Positions 24,280-32,343 of a DNA stretch of 64,000 nucleotides are shown here, in pieces. The stretch is taken from contig NZ_PDCP01000003.1 of NCBI RefSeq assembly GCF_002553505.1, positions 124,001 to 188,000 of the forward strand, read 5' to 3'. A model generated the notes under the pieces. It did no database searches, was not told the DNA's origin, and was given only the letters and a program-made list of their open reading frames with translations. A program made the translations under genes and the position numbers. Numbering within the stretch: position 1 is the stretch's first letter; each line of letters opens with the position of its first letter. The stretch is from Mycolicibacterium agri (GTDB lineage: Bacteria > Actinomycetota > Actinomycetes > Mycobacteriales > Mycobacteriaceae).

Positions 24280-25239
24280 ATGCGATTAGTGATGTACAGC
24301 GCACTGGAAGCACCCCGGCTGGGTGCAGTGTGTCAAAACAACGTTGTCGACCTCAACCGTGCCCACCACGCCTATCTGGCGGCGAGCGGCGACGACTGTG
24401 AAAGCCGTGATCTTGCTGACGCACTGGTACCTACCGACTCGTTGGAGTTTCTCAGGGGTGGACGCAGATCGGCTGAGGCGGCGACTACCACCCTCATGTG
24501 GGTTCTGGAGCAATTGCGCGCAGGCAATTTCCCCACCGGCGTGTGGGGTGAGAAGCTTGTTCAGCCGCTGAGTGGCGTCCGGCTCGCCGCGCCTGTGCTA
24601 CGCCCACGCAAGATCGTCTGCGTAGGGCTCAACTATCGTGACCACGCCGAGGAACAGAACGCCAAGATTCCCAAGAACCCGATCTTGTTTGCCAAGTTCG
24701 ATCGTTCGCTCATTGGGCACGGCGAGGACGTCGAATATCCTGCCGTCACGGAGCAACTCGACTACGAGGCCGAGCTGGCCATCGTCATCGGAAGATCGGG
24801 TCGACACATCCCGGTGGCTACCGCAATGGACCACGTGGCGGGGTACGCCGCATTCAATGACATCACGTCCCGGGACGTCCAATTCGCCGATAGACAGTGG
24901 TTGCGTGGCAAGATGGGCGATACCCACGCTCCGTTCGGTCCGTATCTGGTGACAGCCGACGAAGTCCCGAACCCAGGCGCGCTCAAAATCCGGCTGTGGC
25001 GAAATGACGAACTACTGCAGGATTCGTCTACGTCACAGTTGATCTTCGGAATCGCCGAGCTGATCGCGTTCACGTCCGCGTCGGTGACTCTGGAAACCGG
25101 TGATGTAATCGCCACCGGCACTCCCGGCGGTGTTGGGTTTGCCCGCAACCCGCCAGTCTTCCTGCAGGCAGGCGATTCGGTGCGCGTCGAGATCGACGAG
25201 GTCGGTGTTCTGGAAAACCGGATCGTCAAGCGGAGCTAG
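24280..25239 (+). CDS. Fumarylacetoacetate-hydrolase-family protein
   Basis: This 319-residue protein has an N-terminal cap (residues 1 to about 105) and a FAH catalytic domain. Metal-site residues are visible as the glutamates in LDYEAELAIVIG and the aspartate in FNDITSRDVQ. The family includes C-C hydrolases, oxaloacetate decarboxylases and isomerases of 2-oxo-alkenoates. GYAAFNDITSRD followed by W-x-RGKMGDTHAPFGP is typical of HpcE/YcgM-like members. It follows the CoA-transferases by 15 bases with GGAGAAA before the ATG. It probably cleaves or tautomerises a 2-oxo acid late in the pathway. Confidence 0.92.
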   Translation: MRLVMYSALEAPRLGAVCQNNVVDLNRAHHAYLAASGDDCESRDLADALVPTDSLEFLRGGRRSAEAATTTLMWVLEQLRAGNFPTGVWGEKLVQPLSGVRLAAPVLRPRKIVCVGLNYRDHAEEQNAKIPKNPILFAKFDRSLIGHGEDVEYPAVTEQLDYEAELAIVIGRSGRHIPVATAMDHVAGYAAFNDITSRDVQFADRQWLRGKMGDTHAPFGPYLVTADEVPNPGALKIRLWRNDELLQDSSTSQLIFGIAELIAFTSASVTLETGDVIATGTPGGVGFARNPPVFLQAGDSVRVEIDEVGVLENRIVKRS

Positions 25240-25564
25240 TGTCAATGCCCGCGTCCCGCAGGCCTTCTTGATATCGCCGGACCAAGTCGCGGTAGCACTG
25301 CACAAGTGCTCGCTGCGCTGGACCCCAATAATTGCTTTCCACCACGGTCACGAAACGAGCTGGCTCTTCCCTCAGGTCCTGGCCCGTTAGTCGACTCTCC
25401 ACCCACTCGCGGTTGACTTCGGTGGTCAGAGCCACGGACGCTCGCTGAACCTTGTGTGTTCTCAGGTCGACGAGGACCACCATGCTCAGGTTCTCGTGCA
25501 CATCACGGGTCGCGGTGCCCTTCGGCATCATCGAATGCCCGATGACGATCACCTCATGATCCAC
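25226..25564 (-). CDS. DUF3870-family protein
   Basis: This 112-residue protein has the outline of DUF3870: an N-terminal strand with GHSMMPKGTATRDVHENL, then VVLVDLRTHKV, a middle ALTTEVNREWVESRLTG helix and a late YWGPAQRALVQCYRDL helix. The GTG at 25562-25564 is preferred because GGAGG lies about five bases upstream; an ATG at 25603 would add 13 residues without a ribosome site. It converges on the FAH gene with a 14-base overlap of the 3' ends. DUF3870 genes often sit in catabolic or transporter loci, but no activity is established. Confidence 0.75.
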   Translation of the reverse strand: MDHEVIVIGHSMMPKGTATRDVHENLSMVVLVDLRTHKVQRASVALTTEVNREWVESRLTGQDLREEPARFVTVVESNYWGPAQRALVQCYRDLVRRYQEGLRDAGIDTSSA

Positions 25565-25635
25565 ATTTCCTCCATCATCCCCGGACTGACTCTTATTCTG
25601 CATGTCGAGCTCGCCTGCGGAATGTTCGGTCGCCT

Positions 25636-25833
25636 TCAGCTGTCAGCGGGGGTGCAACAAGCTTCGCAGCGGCCGCACGGTGCGCTGGCGTAGTAGTCCG
25701 TCAATTGATGTCGAGCGGCGCTGCGGACGTATCCGACTTCGGTAGCGTGTTGAGCGTCCCAGAAGAGCTGGGTTGCAGGGTGACCTCGTAGCCGTCGGGC
25801 CGCCAGGATGTGCTCGAGGATCGCGCGCACCAA
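25636..25833 (-). pseudogene. C-terminal fragment of an unidentified gene at the right island edge
   Basis: Reading the minus strand, 65 codons look like the end of a real protein: LVRAILEHILAARRLRGHP, then QLFWDAQHATEVGYV, then a cysteine-rich tail CGRCEACC before the stop. The open frame continues into the direct repeat and LLM gene only as a shadow. The coding remnant therefore seems cut exactly where the 79-bp repeat begins. The cysteine tail could bind a metal or iron-sulfur centre. The parent family is not recognised. Confidence 0.5.
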
Positions 25834-25912
25834 GCACCGTTCCATGCGGTGGCGCCGTATCAGTGGAATCGCTATGTGCCGTAGAAGGTTTGCATGCGCG
25901 TCGGGTTGATGG
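25834..25912 (+). repeat. Direct repeat, right copy (island boundary)
   Basis: This 79-bp partner of 17477-17555 has six substitutions and no gap. It carries the last codons and stop of a homologue of the unknown gene (ending NRYVP) and then the intact start of the LLM oxidoreductase gene. Confidence 0.9.
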
Positions 25913-26856
25913 TCGGCTCCGACAAGGAGCGTCCTCGCGGCGAGCGACTGACCGGGCTGCTGGCCGACGGGCAAACAGCCGAGGCTCAAGGTTTCGCATC
26001 GTTCTGGATCCCGCAGGTGCCCGGCTATCTCGACGCGCTCACGGCCGTCGCGCTGCTCGGCCAGGTCACCGAACGCATCGAGATCGCAACGGCCGTCGTC
26101 CCCCTTCAGACGCGTCATCCGCTCATCCTCGCGCAGCAGGCGTTGACCACGCAGGCCGCGTGCGGCGGGCGGTTCACGCTCGGCGTCGGCCCGTCGCACC
26201 ACTGGATCATCGGCGACCAACTCGGCCTGCCCTACGACAAGCCGGCCCGGCTGGTCCGCGACTACCTCGATGTCCTCGATGCGGCGTTTACTGGCCCCGG
26301 CACGGTGGCGGTCGACAACGAGCACTATCGGGTGCACAGCCCGATCGACGTCATCGATGTGGGCGAGATGCCGCTGCTGATCGCGGCGCTCGGACCGACG
26401 ATGCTGCGGATCGCGGGCGAGCGGACGGCGGGCACCATTCTCTGGATGGCCGACGAGCGGGCGATCGCCGATTACGTGGTTCCGCGCATAACCGCAGCCG
26501 CAGATGCCGTGGGACGCTCCGGAATCCGTGTCGTGGCGGGCGTTCCAGTCGCACTGTGCGCACAAAGCGACGTCGACGACACCCGCGCCTACGCCAGCGA
26601 GGTGCTCGGGCATGCGGACTTCTCCCCTAATTACGTGCGGCTGCTCGAACACGGAGATGCCGACGACGTCGGCGACACGATGGCCGCAGGCGACGAGTCG
26701 GCAGTCATCGCCCGGCTGCGCCGGTACCGCGACGCGGGCGTCACCGATCTGGCGGTCCGCGTCGTCCCTCTCGGCGATGATGCGGAGCAGCGCAGAGCGT
26801 CGCGGCGGCGCACTCAGGAGTTCGTCGCGTCGCTGGTATCAGGGTTCGATAGTTAG
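25894..26856 (+). CDS. LLM-class (F420-dependent type) oxidoreductase
   Basis: This is a 320-residue luciferase-like TIM-barrel oxidoreductase of the kind that in mycobacteria usually uses coenzyme F420. Family features are the N-terminal MRVGLMVGSD strand, the PLQTRHPLILAQQALTTQA helix, GRFTLGVGPSHHW and a late RYRDAGVTDLAVRV. It would reduce or oxidise a small carbonyl or conjugated substrate by hydride transfer. Before the island arrived it directly followed the unknown gene at 16784. Its ribosome site now reads AGAAGG. A palindrome overlapping its stop may control the TetR gene downstream. Confidence 0.9.
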   Translation: MRVGLMVGSDKERPRGERLTGLLADGQTAEAQGFASFWIPQVPGYLDALTAVALLGQVTERIEIATAVVPLQTRHPLILAQQALTTQAACGGRFTLGVGPSHHWIIGDQLGLPYDKPARLVRDYLDVLDAAFTGPGTVAVDNEHYRVHSPIDVIDVGEMPLLIAALGPTMLRIAGERTAGTILWMADERAIADYVVPRITAAADAVGRSGIRVVAGVPVALCAQSDVDDTRAYASEVLGHADFSPNYVRLLEHGDADDVGDTMAAGDESAVIARLRRYRDAGVTDLAVRVVPLGDDAEQRRASRRRTQEFVASLVSGFDS

Positions 26857-26891
26857 ACGCACGTTAACTATTTCCAAGCCCGAATTGGGCT
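26850..26891. promoter_or_regulatory. TetR operator candidate and hairpin
   Basis: TAGTTA at 26850-26855 and TAACTA at 26865-26870 form a spaced palindrome just upstream of the TetR gene. AGCCC-N5-GGGCT at 26877-26891 is a small hairpin that could end the LLM transcript. Both lie in the 50-base space between the two genes. Confidence 0.4.
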
Positions 26892-26905
26892 GCTAGGGTC
26901 CGTTT

Positions 26906-27559
26906 GTGCCCAGAACCAGTGCGGTCGAAGCGCCTGACGGTAGTCAACGGCGGGCCACCTTCCAGCGGGCACGGTCGCACGAGACCAAGCGCGCGCTGGT
27001 GCAGGCCGCGATGGCGCTGTGGCGCACCAACGGCTACGCGAAGACGACCGTCGCCGACATCTGCCGGGCCGCAGGCGTCTCCCGCGCGCTGTTCTACTTC
27101 TACTTCCCCGCCAAGGAAGACGTGCTGTTCGAAGTGGGCCTGCTGTCCACCCGCGCCGCACGCAAGACCATCCACCAGCACCTGTCCGGCGACTACGACG
27201 TCGACGCCGTCATCGCCTCGGCGCTGCGCAGTCTGGAGCGTTCGATGGCCCGCAACCCGCGCGACCTGATCGTCGAGACGATCCTGGAGGGCTACCGCCA
27301 GGAGCAGCGCATCCTCGCCGGGGAGCGTGCCGCCGACCCCGACGCCGACATGTTCGGTGAACTGTTCGCAAGGGCCAAGGCCGACGGGAAACTGGCGGAC
27401 AGCATCGACACCGACCACCTGTCGAGATTGGCCCAGATGCACGTCAGCGAAGGCGTGCGGCATTGGGCGCTAAGCGGTTTCGGCGATCGGTCGTTCGCCG
27501 AAGTGGTGGCCCGTGACATCGCCGCGTTGATCGCCGGATTCAACCACGGCGCGAAGTAG
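26906..27559 (+). CDS. TetR-family transcriptional regulator
   Basis: This 217-residue TetR regulator has the DNA-binding domain at residues ~25-75 (ALWRTNGYAKTTVADICRAAGVSRALFYFYF). A helical ligand domain follows. It starts with GTG. It is 17 bases upstream of the acyl-CoA dehydrogenase gene and transcribed with it, so it probably controls the dehydrogenase, kinase and quinone oxidoreductase operon, including itself, in response to an acyl-CoA or related ligand. Confidence 0.92.
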   Translation: MPRTSAVEAPDGSQRRATFQRARSHETKRALVQAAMALWRTNGYAKTTVADICRAAGVSRALFYFYFPAKEDVLFEVGLLSTRAARKTIHQHLSGDYDVDAVIASALRSLERSMARNPRDLIVETILEGYRQEQRILAGERAADPDADMFGELFARAKADGKLADSIDTDHLSRLAQMHVSEGVRHWALSGFGDRSFAEVVARDIAALIAGFNHGAK

Positions 27560-27576
27560 ATCGAAGGAGACGAACG

Positions 27577-28878
27577 ATGGCGTGGGACTTCGAAACCGAC
27601 CCCGAGTACCAGAAGGTGCTCGACTGGGCCGACGAGTTCGTCCGCGAGGAGATCGAGCCCCTCGACCTGGCCTTCCCCAACCAGCAGTTCACTCCGCTGG
27701 ACGACAACCGCCGCAAGGTCATCGACCCGCTCAAGGAGGAGGTCAGGCGCCGCGGGCTGTGGGCCACGCACCTGGGGCCGGAGTTGGGCGGACAGGGCTA
27801 CGGGCAGCTCAAGCTGGCACTGCTCAACGAGATCCTCGGGCGGTCACAGTGGGCGCCGATCATATTCGGGTGCCAGGCGCCCGACACCGGCAACGCGGAG
27901 ATCATCGCGCACTACGGCACCGAGGAGCAGAAGCAGAAGTACCTGCGGCCGCTGCTCGACGGCGAACTGTTCTCCTGCTACTCGATGACCGAACCGCATG
28001 CGGGTGCCGATCCGACGCTGTTCACGACACGAGCGGTGCGCGACGGCGACGACTGGGTGATCAACGGCTGGAAGTTCTTCTCGTCCAACGCTAGGACAGC
28101 GTCGTTCCTCATCGTGATGGTGGTGACGAATCCCGAAGTCAGCGCCTATCAAGGAATGTCAATGTTCCTGGTGCCGACCGACACACCGGGCGTGAAGATC
28201 GTCCGCAACCTCGGCCTGCACGGCGAGCCCGAGGGTGAGGGTTCGCACGCACTGATCCACTACGACAACGTGCGGGTGCCCGCCGATGCGCTGCTCGGTG
28301 GCGAGGGTCAGGCGTTCGTGATCGCGCAGACCCGGCTCGGCGGGGGCCGCATCCACCACGCGATGCGCACCATCGGGCTGGCCCGCGCCGCGCTCGACAT
28401 GATGTGCGAGCGCGCACTCAGCCGCGAGACTCAGGGCAGCCGGCTGTCCGACAAGCAGTTCGTGCAAGGCTACATCGCCGACTCCTACGCCCAGCTATTG
28501 CAGTTCCGGCTGATGGTGCTCTACACCGCATGGGAGATCGACAAGTACAACGACTACAAGAAGGTCAGCAAGGACATCGCCGCGGTCAAGGTCGTGATGC
28601 CGGCGGTGCTGCACGACATCGCCTGGCGGGCAATGCAAGTGCACGGCGCGCTCGGCGTCACCGACGACATGCCGTTCATGGCGATGGTCACGGGCGCCGC
28701 GGTGATGGGCTTGGCCGACGGTCCGACCGAGGTGCACAAGGCCACCGTGGCCAAGCAGGTGCTGCGGGACTACCAGCCCAGCGGTGACACGTGGCCGACG
28801 GAGTGGATACCGCGTAAACGCGATGCGGCCAGGCAGAAGTTCGCCCAGTATCTCGAACACGAGGTGGGCAATCTGTGA
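27577..28878 (+). CDS. Acyl-CoA dehydrogenase, ACAD10/11-like
   Basis: This 433-residue dehydrogenase is longer than typical FadE enzymes and carries the C-terminal block GPTEVHKATVAKQ, characteristic of the ACAD10/11-like branch. FAD-site residues appear as MTEPHAGADPTLF and VINGWKFFSSNA. Its stop overlaps the start of a phosphotransferase-type kinase gene (GTGA). In mammals ACAD11 fuses these two domains, and such kinase and dehydrogenase pairs convert 4-hydroxyacyl-CoAs into catabolisable isomers via a phosphorylated intermediate. That role is inferred here from gene pairing. GAAGGAG precedes the ATG. Confidence 0.93.
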   Translation: MAWDFETDPEYQKVLDWADEFVREEIEPLDLAFPNQQFTPLDDNRRKVIDPLKEEVRRRGLWATHLGPELGGQGYGQLKLALLNEILGRSQWAPIIFGCQAPDTGNAEIIAHYGTEEQKQKYLRPLLDGELFSCYSMTEPHAGADPTLFTTRAVRDGDDWVINGWKFFSSNARTASFLIVMVVTNPEVSAYQGMSMFLVPTDTPGVKIVRNLGLHGEPEGEGSHALIHYDNVRVPADALLGGEGQAFVIAQTRLGGGRIHHAMRTIGLARAALDMMCERALSRETQGSRLSDKQFVQGYIADSYAQLLQFRLMVLYTAWEIDKYNDYKKVSKDIAAVKVVMPAVLHDIAWRAMQVHGALGVTDDMPFMAMVTGAAVMGLADGPTEVHKATVAKQVLRDYQPSGDTWPTEWIPRKRDAARQKFAQYLEHEVGNL

Positions 28879-29903
28879 GCGAGCCGGCCCTGGACACCGA
28901 CCGCCTCGCCGATTGGATGGACGGCGCGGGGCTGCCCGGCAAGGGTGAGCCGCTGGACGCCGAATTCCTCTCCGGCGGTACGCAGAACGTGATCTTCAAG
29001 CTGCGCCGGGGCGACGACGCCTGTGTGCTGCGGATGCCACCGCGCGACGCCCCACCCGACCGGGACAACGGCATTCTGCGGGAGTGGCGCATCATCGAAG
29101 CGCTCGACGGCACCGATGTCCCGCATACCGCCGCCGTCGGTGTCTGCGAGGACGCGACCGTTCTGGGCCGTCCGTTCTACCTGATGGGTTTCGTCGACGG
29201 GTGGTCGCCGATGGATCTGCAACAGCGGCGCTGGCCCGCACCGTTCGACACGGACCTCGACGCCCGTAAGGACCTGGCGTACCAGTTGGCCGAGGGCATC
29301 GCGCTGTTGTCGAAAGTGGATTGGAAAGCCAAGGGGCTGCGCGACCTTGGCCGGCCGGACGGGTTTCACGAGCGCCAGGTCGATCGGTGGACCGGATTCT
29401 TCGCGCGCATCAAGGGCCGTGACATCGACGGCATGGACGTGGCCACCGAATGGCTGCGCTCCCGCCGCCCGCTCGACTACATCCCCGGCCTGATGCACGG
29501 CGACTACCAGTTCGCCAATGTGATGTATCGCCATGGCGCACCGGCTCGACTGGCGGCCATCGTCGACTGGGAGATGGGCACGGTCGGCGACCCGAAACTC
29601 GATCTCGGGTGGATGGTGCAGAGCTGGCCGGAAAGCGCGGACGCACCGTCGGCGATGAGCTATGTCGACATGCGCGGAATGCCCACGCGCGCCGAGGTGG
29701 TCGACCACTATGCCAAGGTGTCGGGTCGGCAGGTCGACGATCTGGACTATTACCTTGTGTTGGCGAAATGGAAGCTGGCGATCGTCCTCGAACAGGGCTT
29801 CCAGCGGGCGGGCGACAACGAGAAGCTGTTGGCGTACGGTCCAGTGATCGTCGACCTGATGCGCTCGGCGGCCGATCTCGCCGAGTCGAGCGACTACGCG
29901 TGA
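28875..29903 (+). CDS. APH-fold kinase (acyl-CoA-associated phosphotransferase)
   Basis: This is a 342-residue protein of the aminoglycoside-phosphotransferase/choline-kinase fold. The catalytic loop LMHGDYQFANVM (D and N), the metal motif IVDWEMG and the N-terminal GGTQNVIFKL nucleotide loop are intact, so it should be an active kinase. It is not an antibiotic-resistance gene. Its overlap with the ACAD10/11-like dehydrogenase indicates phosphorylation of a hydroxyacyl-CoA, as described for LvaA in levulinate catabolism and for the kinase domain of ACAD11. The GTG start and four-base overlap suggest translational coupling. Confidence 0.9.
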   Translation: MSEPALDTDRLADWMDGAGLPGKGEPLDAEFLSGGTQNVIFKLRRGDDACVLRMPPRDAPPDRDNGILREWRIIEALDGTDVPHTAAVGVCEDATVLGRPFYLMGFVDGWSPMDLQQRRWPAPFDTDLDARKDLAYQLAEGIALLSKVDWKAKGLRDLGRPDGFHERQVDRWTGFFARIKGRDIDGMDVATEWLRSRRPLDYIPGLMHGDYQFANVMYRHGAPARLAAIVDWEMGTVGDPKLDLGWMVQSWPESADAPSAMSYVDMRGMPTRAEVVDHYAKVSGRQVDDLDYYLVLAKWKLAIVLEQGFQRAGDNEKLLAYGPVIVDLMRSAADLAESSDYA

Positions 29904-30868
29904 TTCGCGCTGTGGTGTGCCCCGAATACGGGTCGCCCGAAGTCGTCCGGATCGAGGACCGGCCGTCGCCTCCGCTGGAGGCCGGACAGGTCAAAGTCCG
30001 CGTTGCGGCAGCGGCGGTGAACTATCCAGATGTCCTGCTGGTGGCGAATCGCTATCAGATCAGTGTGCCGCCGCCGTTCGTCGTCGGAAGCGAGTTCGCC
30101 GGCGAGATCATCGAAGTCAACTCCGCAACAGGAGAATTCGACGTCGGCGACCGGGTGGCAGGCGCCGCCCTGTTCGGCGCGTTCGCCGACGAGGTCGCGG
30201 TCCCCGCCGCGGCGTTGAGCCCGATCCCCGACGGCGTTGACGACCGCACCGCGGCGGCGTTCGGGGTGGCGCACCGCACCGCATATCACGCGCTGCGCTC
30301 GAGCGCCGGCCTGCGCGACGGTGACCGGCTGATCGTGCTCGGCGCGGGCGGTGGTGTGGGCCTGGCCGCGGTTCAACTCGGCGTTGCGCTGGGCGCCGAT
30401 GTCACCGCTGTCGCCTCATCGGCCGAAAAGTTGGGCGTCGCCGACTCGTACGGCGCTCGTCGTGTTGTCAACCACCGTCACGGTGAGCTGCGCTCGGCGT
30501 TGCGGGAGGCGCTGCCCGACGGCGCCGACGTGGTCATCGATCCCGTCGGTGGCGATTTGTCCGAGCCCGCGCTGCGATCGCTGCGGCGCGGCGGGCGCTT
30601 CGTCACCGTCGGCTTCGCATCCGGCGTGATTCCGCGCATCCCGCTCAACCTCGTCCTGGTCAAGGGTGTGCAGGTGGTGGGCTTTCAGTTCCAGGACGTC
30701 GCACCCGACGAATTCGCCCGCAACGAACCGGAATTGCGCGAGCTGCTCACCACCGGGAAGGTCAGGCCCCACATCGGGGCGGTCTTCCCTCTGTCGGAGA
30801 CGTCGAGCGCCCTGCGGCACGTGGCCGACGGGAAGGCGGTCGGCAAGGTCGTGATCGACCTCAGTTAG
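29900..30868 (+). CDS. NADPH:quinone oxidoreductase-like MDR protein
   Basis: This 322-residue zinc-free medium-chain dehydrogenase/reductase has a GroES-like N-domain with GSEFAGEI, the Rossmann motif GAGGGVGLAAVQL near residue 150, and the substrate-proximal VIDPVGG. It lacks the cysteine cluster of zinc alcohol dehydrogenases. Such enzymes reduce quinones or enoyl carbonyl compounds with NADPH. The GTG at 29900 overlaps the kinase stop, making it the third coupled gene of the operon. It may act on an unsaturated acyl-CoA intermediate; this is inference. Confidence 0.9.
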   Translation: MIRAVVCPEYGSPEVVRIEDRPSPPLEAGQVKVRVAAAAVNYPDVLLVANRYQISVPPPFVVGSEFAGEIIEVNSATGEFDVGDRVAGAALFGAFADEVAVPAAALSPIPDGVDDRTAAAFGVAHRTAYHALRSSAGLRDGDRLIVLGAGGGVGLAAVQLGVALGADVTAVASSAEKLGVADSYGARRVVNHRHGELRSALREALPDGADVVIDPVGGDLSEPALRSLRRGGRFVTVGFASGVIPRIPLNLVLVKGVQVVGFQFQDVAPDEFARNEPELRELLTTGKVRPHIGAVFPLSETSSALRHVADGKAVGKVVIDLS

Positions 30869-30893
30869 ACCTCAACTGGACGTCAGGTGGACG

Positions 30894-31397
30894 TCAGCTG
30901 GCAGGGATGAGATCGGCGGCGACAGAAGGCTTCACCATCACACCGCAGCGGAATGTCTCCGTCGTCGACACCGGCCAGGTGTCCGACGCGGCGGCCAGCG
31001 CCTGAGACTTGAACGCGCGTGCTGCCGCGGTGAGGCGGTGCTGAACCGGTCCCACGCTGTCGTCGAGTTCGGCAGGCCAGTGCTCGCCCCACAGCGTCAC
31101 TTCGGTCATCCCCTGCTCGAGCGCACCTAACACACCGCGACGTACCCGCTCGTCGGTTTCGAACAGGTCGGCCGCGACGGCCACCGTCTGCGGGTGGGGT
31201 CGTTCCGCCCACAACGCAAGCGCCGACTCCAAATCGCCTGTGTCGACACCCAATATCTGCAGCGGCCGCTGGTCGCTGCCGTCGACGAGCAGCGCCGTGA
31301 CGTCCCATCCGGCCATCACCCGGTCGCACATCCAGCCACCGGCGAACCTGACCGCATCGGCGACGTTGGCCGCCACCACGTCGAGCCGGTACCTCAT
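30894..31397 (-). CDS. Conserved mycobacterial protein of unknown function
   Basis: This 167-residue soluble protein starts MRYRLDVVA and contains AVRFAGGWMCDR, WDVTALL and a long C-terminal AARAFKSQALAA helix. I recognise the layout as a conserved actinobacterial hypothetical, often found beside a TetR gene, but I can name no domain. Its ATG overlaps the TetR stop (ATGA), so the two are co-translated and may work together. No signal peptide, membrane segment or catalytic motif is visible. It converges with the quinone oxidoreductase gene. Confidence 0.8.
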   Translation of the reverse strand: MRYRLDVVAANVADAVRFAGGWMCDRVMAGWDVTALLVDGSDQRPLQILGVDTGDLESALALWAERPHPQTVAVAADLFETDERVRRGVLGALEQGMTEVTLWGEHWPAELDDSVGPVQHRLTAAARAFKSQALAAASDTWPVSTTETFRCGVMVKPSVAADLIPAS

Positions 31398-32014
31398 GTC
31401 GGGCTCCCGGCTGCCAACTCGCGACCCAACGACTCCGCGTAGCCCTTGAACACCTCGGCCATGGGTATTGATGGATCGAGTAACCATAGGGTCTCCATTC
31501 CGTTGATGAACGCGAGGATCTCGACGGCCTTGGTGGCCGCGTCACAGTCCGGGCGGTACTTTCCGAGGCGCTGACCGCGCTCGATGAGTTCGCTGAGAAT
31601 GTCGATGGCGGCGCGATACCGCTTGTGCAGTCGGTCGTGCAGTGGCGCGTCGGGCGCGATGTTCTCCACCAGCAGCACGGTGAACGTGCCGACGAGTTCG
31701 GGTGCCCGCTTCATCCGCTCCGGGACCCGCTTCAGTTCGGTGATCAGGTCGCCCGACCGGTAGTCGGCGTTGGCGGCATCGTCGGCGTCGCGGGCGTCGA
31801 GCACCGCGTTGAGCAATTGCTCCTTCGACTCGAAGTGGTGCAGCAGGCCGGCCGGCGTGACACCGGCCTCCTTGGCGATCTGCGCCAGCGAGGTGCTGCG
31901 CCAGCCGTTGCGCGCCAGCAGGCGCTCGGCCACGCTCAGAATCCGCTGCCTGCGGTCCTCACCCTTGGCGAGGAGCGTCGCATAGGGCCGCTCACGCTCG
32001 CGCGGTTCCGTCAC
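31394..32014 (-). CDS. TetR-family transcriptional regulator
   Basis: This TetR regulator of about 206 residues has the helix-turn-helix at residues ~20-65 (LLARNGWRSTSLAQIAKEAGVTPAGLLHHF) and a helical effector domain. The GTG at 32014 is chosen because AAAGGAG precedes it by about five bases; an in-frame ATG at 32047 would fall inside a palindrome that looks like its operator (32036-32055). It is co-translated with the unknown mycobacterial protein. The target genes may be itself and its partner. Confidence 0.9.
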   Translation of the reverse strand: MTEPRERERPYATLLAKGEDRRQRILSVAERLLARNGWRSTSLAQIAKEAGVTPAGLLHHFESKEQLLNAVLDARDADDAANADYRSGDLITELKRVPERMKRAPELVGTFTVLLVENIAPDAPLHDRLHKRYRAAIDILSELIERGQRLGKYRPDCDAATKAVEILAFINGMETLWLLDPSIPMAEVFKGYAESLGRELAAGSPT

Positions 32015-32035
32015 CGATCTCCTTTGATCAACCAA

Positions 32036-32055
32036 CCTAGTGAACACACAGTAGG
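32036..32055. promoter_or_regulatory. Palindrome upstream of TetR (probable autoregulatory operator)
   Basis: CCTAGTG-N6-CAGTAGG has arms matching at six of seven positions. It lies 22 bases upstream of the preferred GTG start of the TetR gene, a typical place for TetR autoregulation. Confidence 0.45.
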
Positions 32056-32343
32056 TAGGTTCGGACGCTGTGACAAGGGTCTCACCGAAAAAGCTATTCA
32101 GACGCAGGTCACACCGTATTTCTGGGGGGCCACCACAACTGCGCCGAGTACATGGGGAGTCCGCGTGAAGCTCGTGCGTCCTATGACGGGCGGCCTTTCG
32201 ACGTGGTGCACAGGTTGGGTACGACGCGCGTCGGCGAGGGGCACGCGGTGTGCGACGACCCTCGCGCTCGCCCGGGTATGAGCGCCGCGGAGACTATGCG
32301 CCGTGGATCATCGAGGAAGTGAAACCCGAACTGGCGTAGGCGC
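32056..32343. other. Intergenic stretch without a supported gene
   Basis: This 288-base gap lies between the TetR control region and the 3' end of an acyl-CoA dehydrogenase gene. Plus-strand frames contain protein-like pieces (for example RPFDVVHRLGT, then, after a frame change, APWIIEEVKPELA before a stop at 32337), but no continuous frame with a start was found. It may hold the decayed end of a gene. No repeat or RNA structure was recognised. Confidence 0.4.

Larger units (their letters stand above)
17556..25833. mobile_element. Putative genomic island: TTT transporter and CoA-transferase catabolic cluster
   Basis: This is an 8.3-kb segment between imperfect 79-bp direct repeats that interrupts a gene pair once adjacent. 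Its base composition is visibly less GC-extreme than the flanks, with many A/T third positions. Its gene content (tripartite tricarboxylate transporter, hydratase, two CoA-transferases, FAH protein, DUF3870) differs in style from the mycobacterial neighbours. No integrase, transposase or tRNA target is present. The repeats contain six mismatches, so entry by recombination with homologous flanking DNA from a related strain fits better than a recent transposition. Confidence 0.7.

Noticed and set aside
17556..25833. Classical transposon or integrative element
   Set aside because: No transposase, integrase, tRNA end or exact short target duplication was found. Only the diverged 79-bp repeats support insertion, so it is described as an island of unknown mechanism.
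25636..26652. A 338-codon minus-strand open frame across the right island edge and LLM gene
   Set aside because: Over the LLM gene it is a high-GC antisense shadow with low-complexity composition. Only the last ~65 codons look protein-like, so only that part is kept as a remnant.
28875..29903. Aminoglycoside resistance gene
   Set aside because: The APH fold is intact but the overlap with an acyl-CoA dehydrogenase and the general catabolic setting indicate a metabolite kinase.
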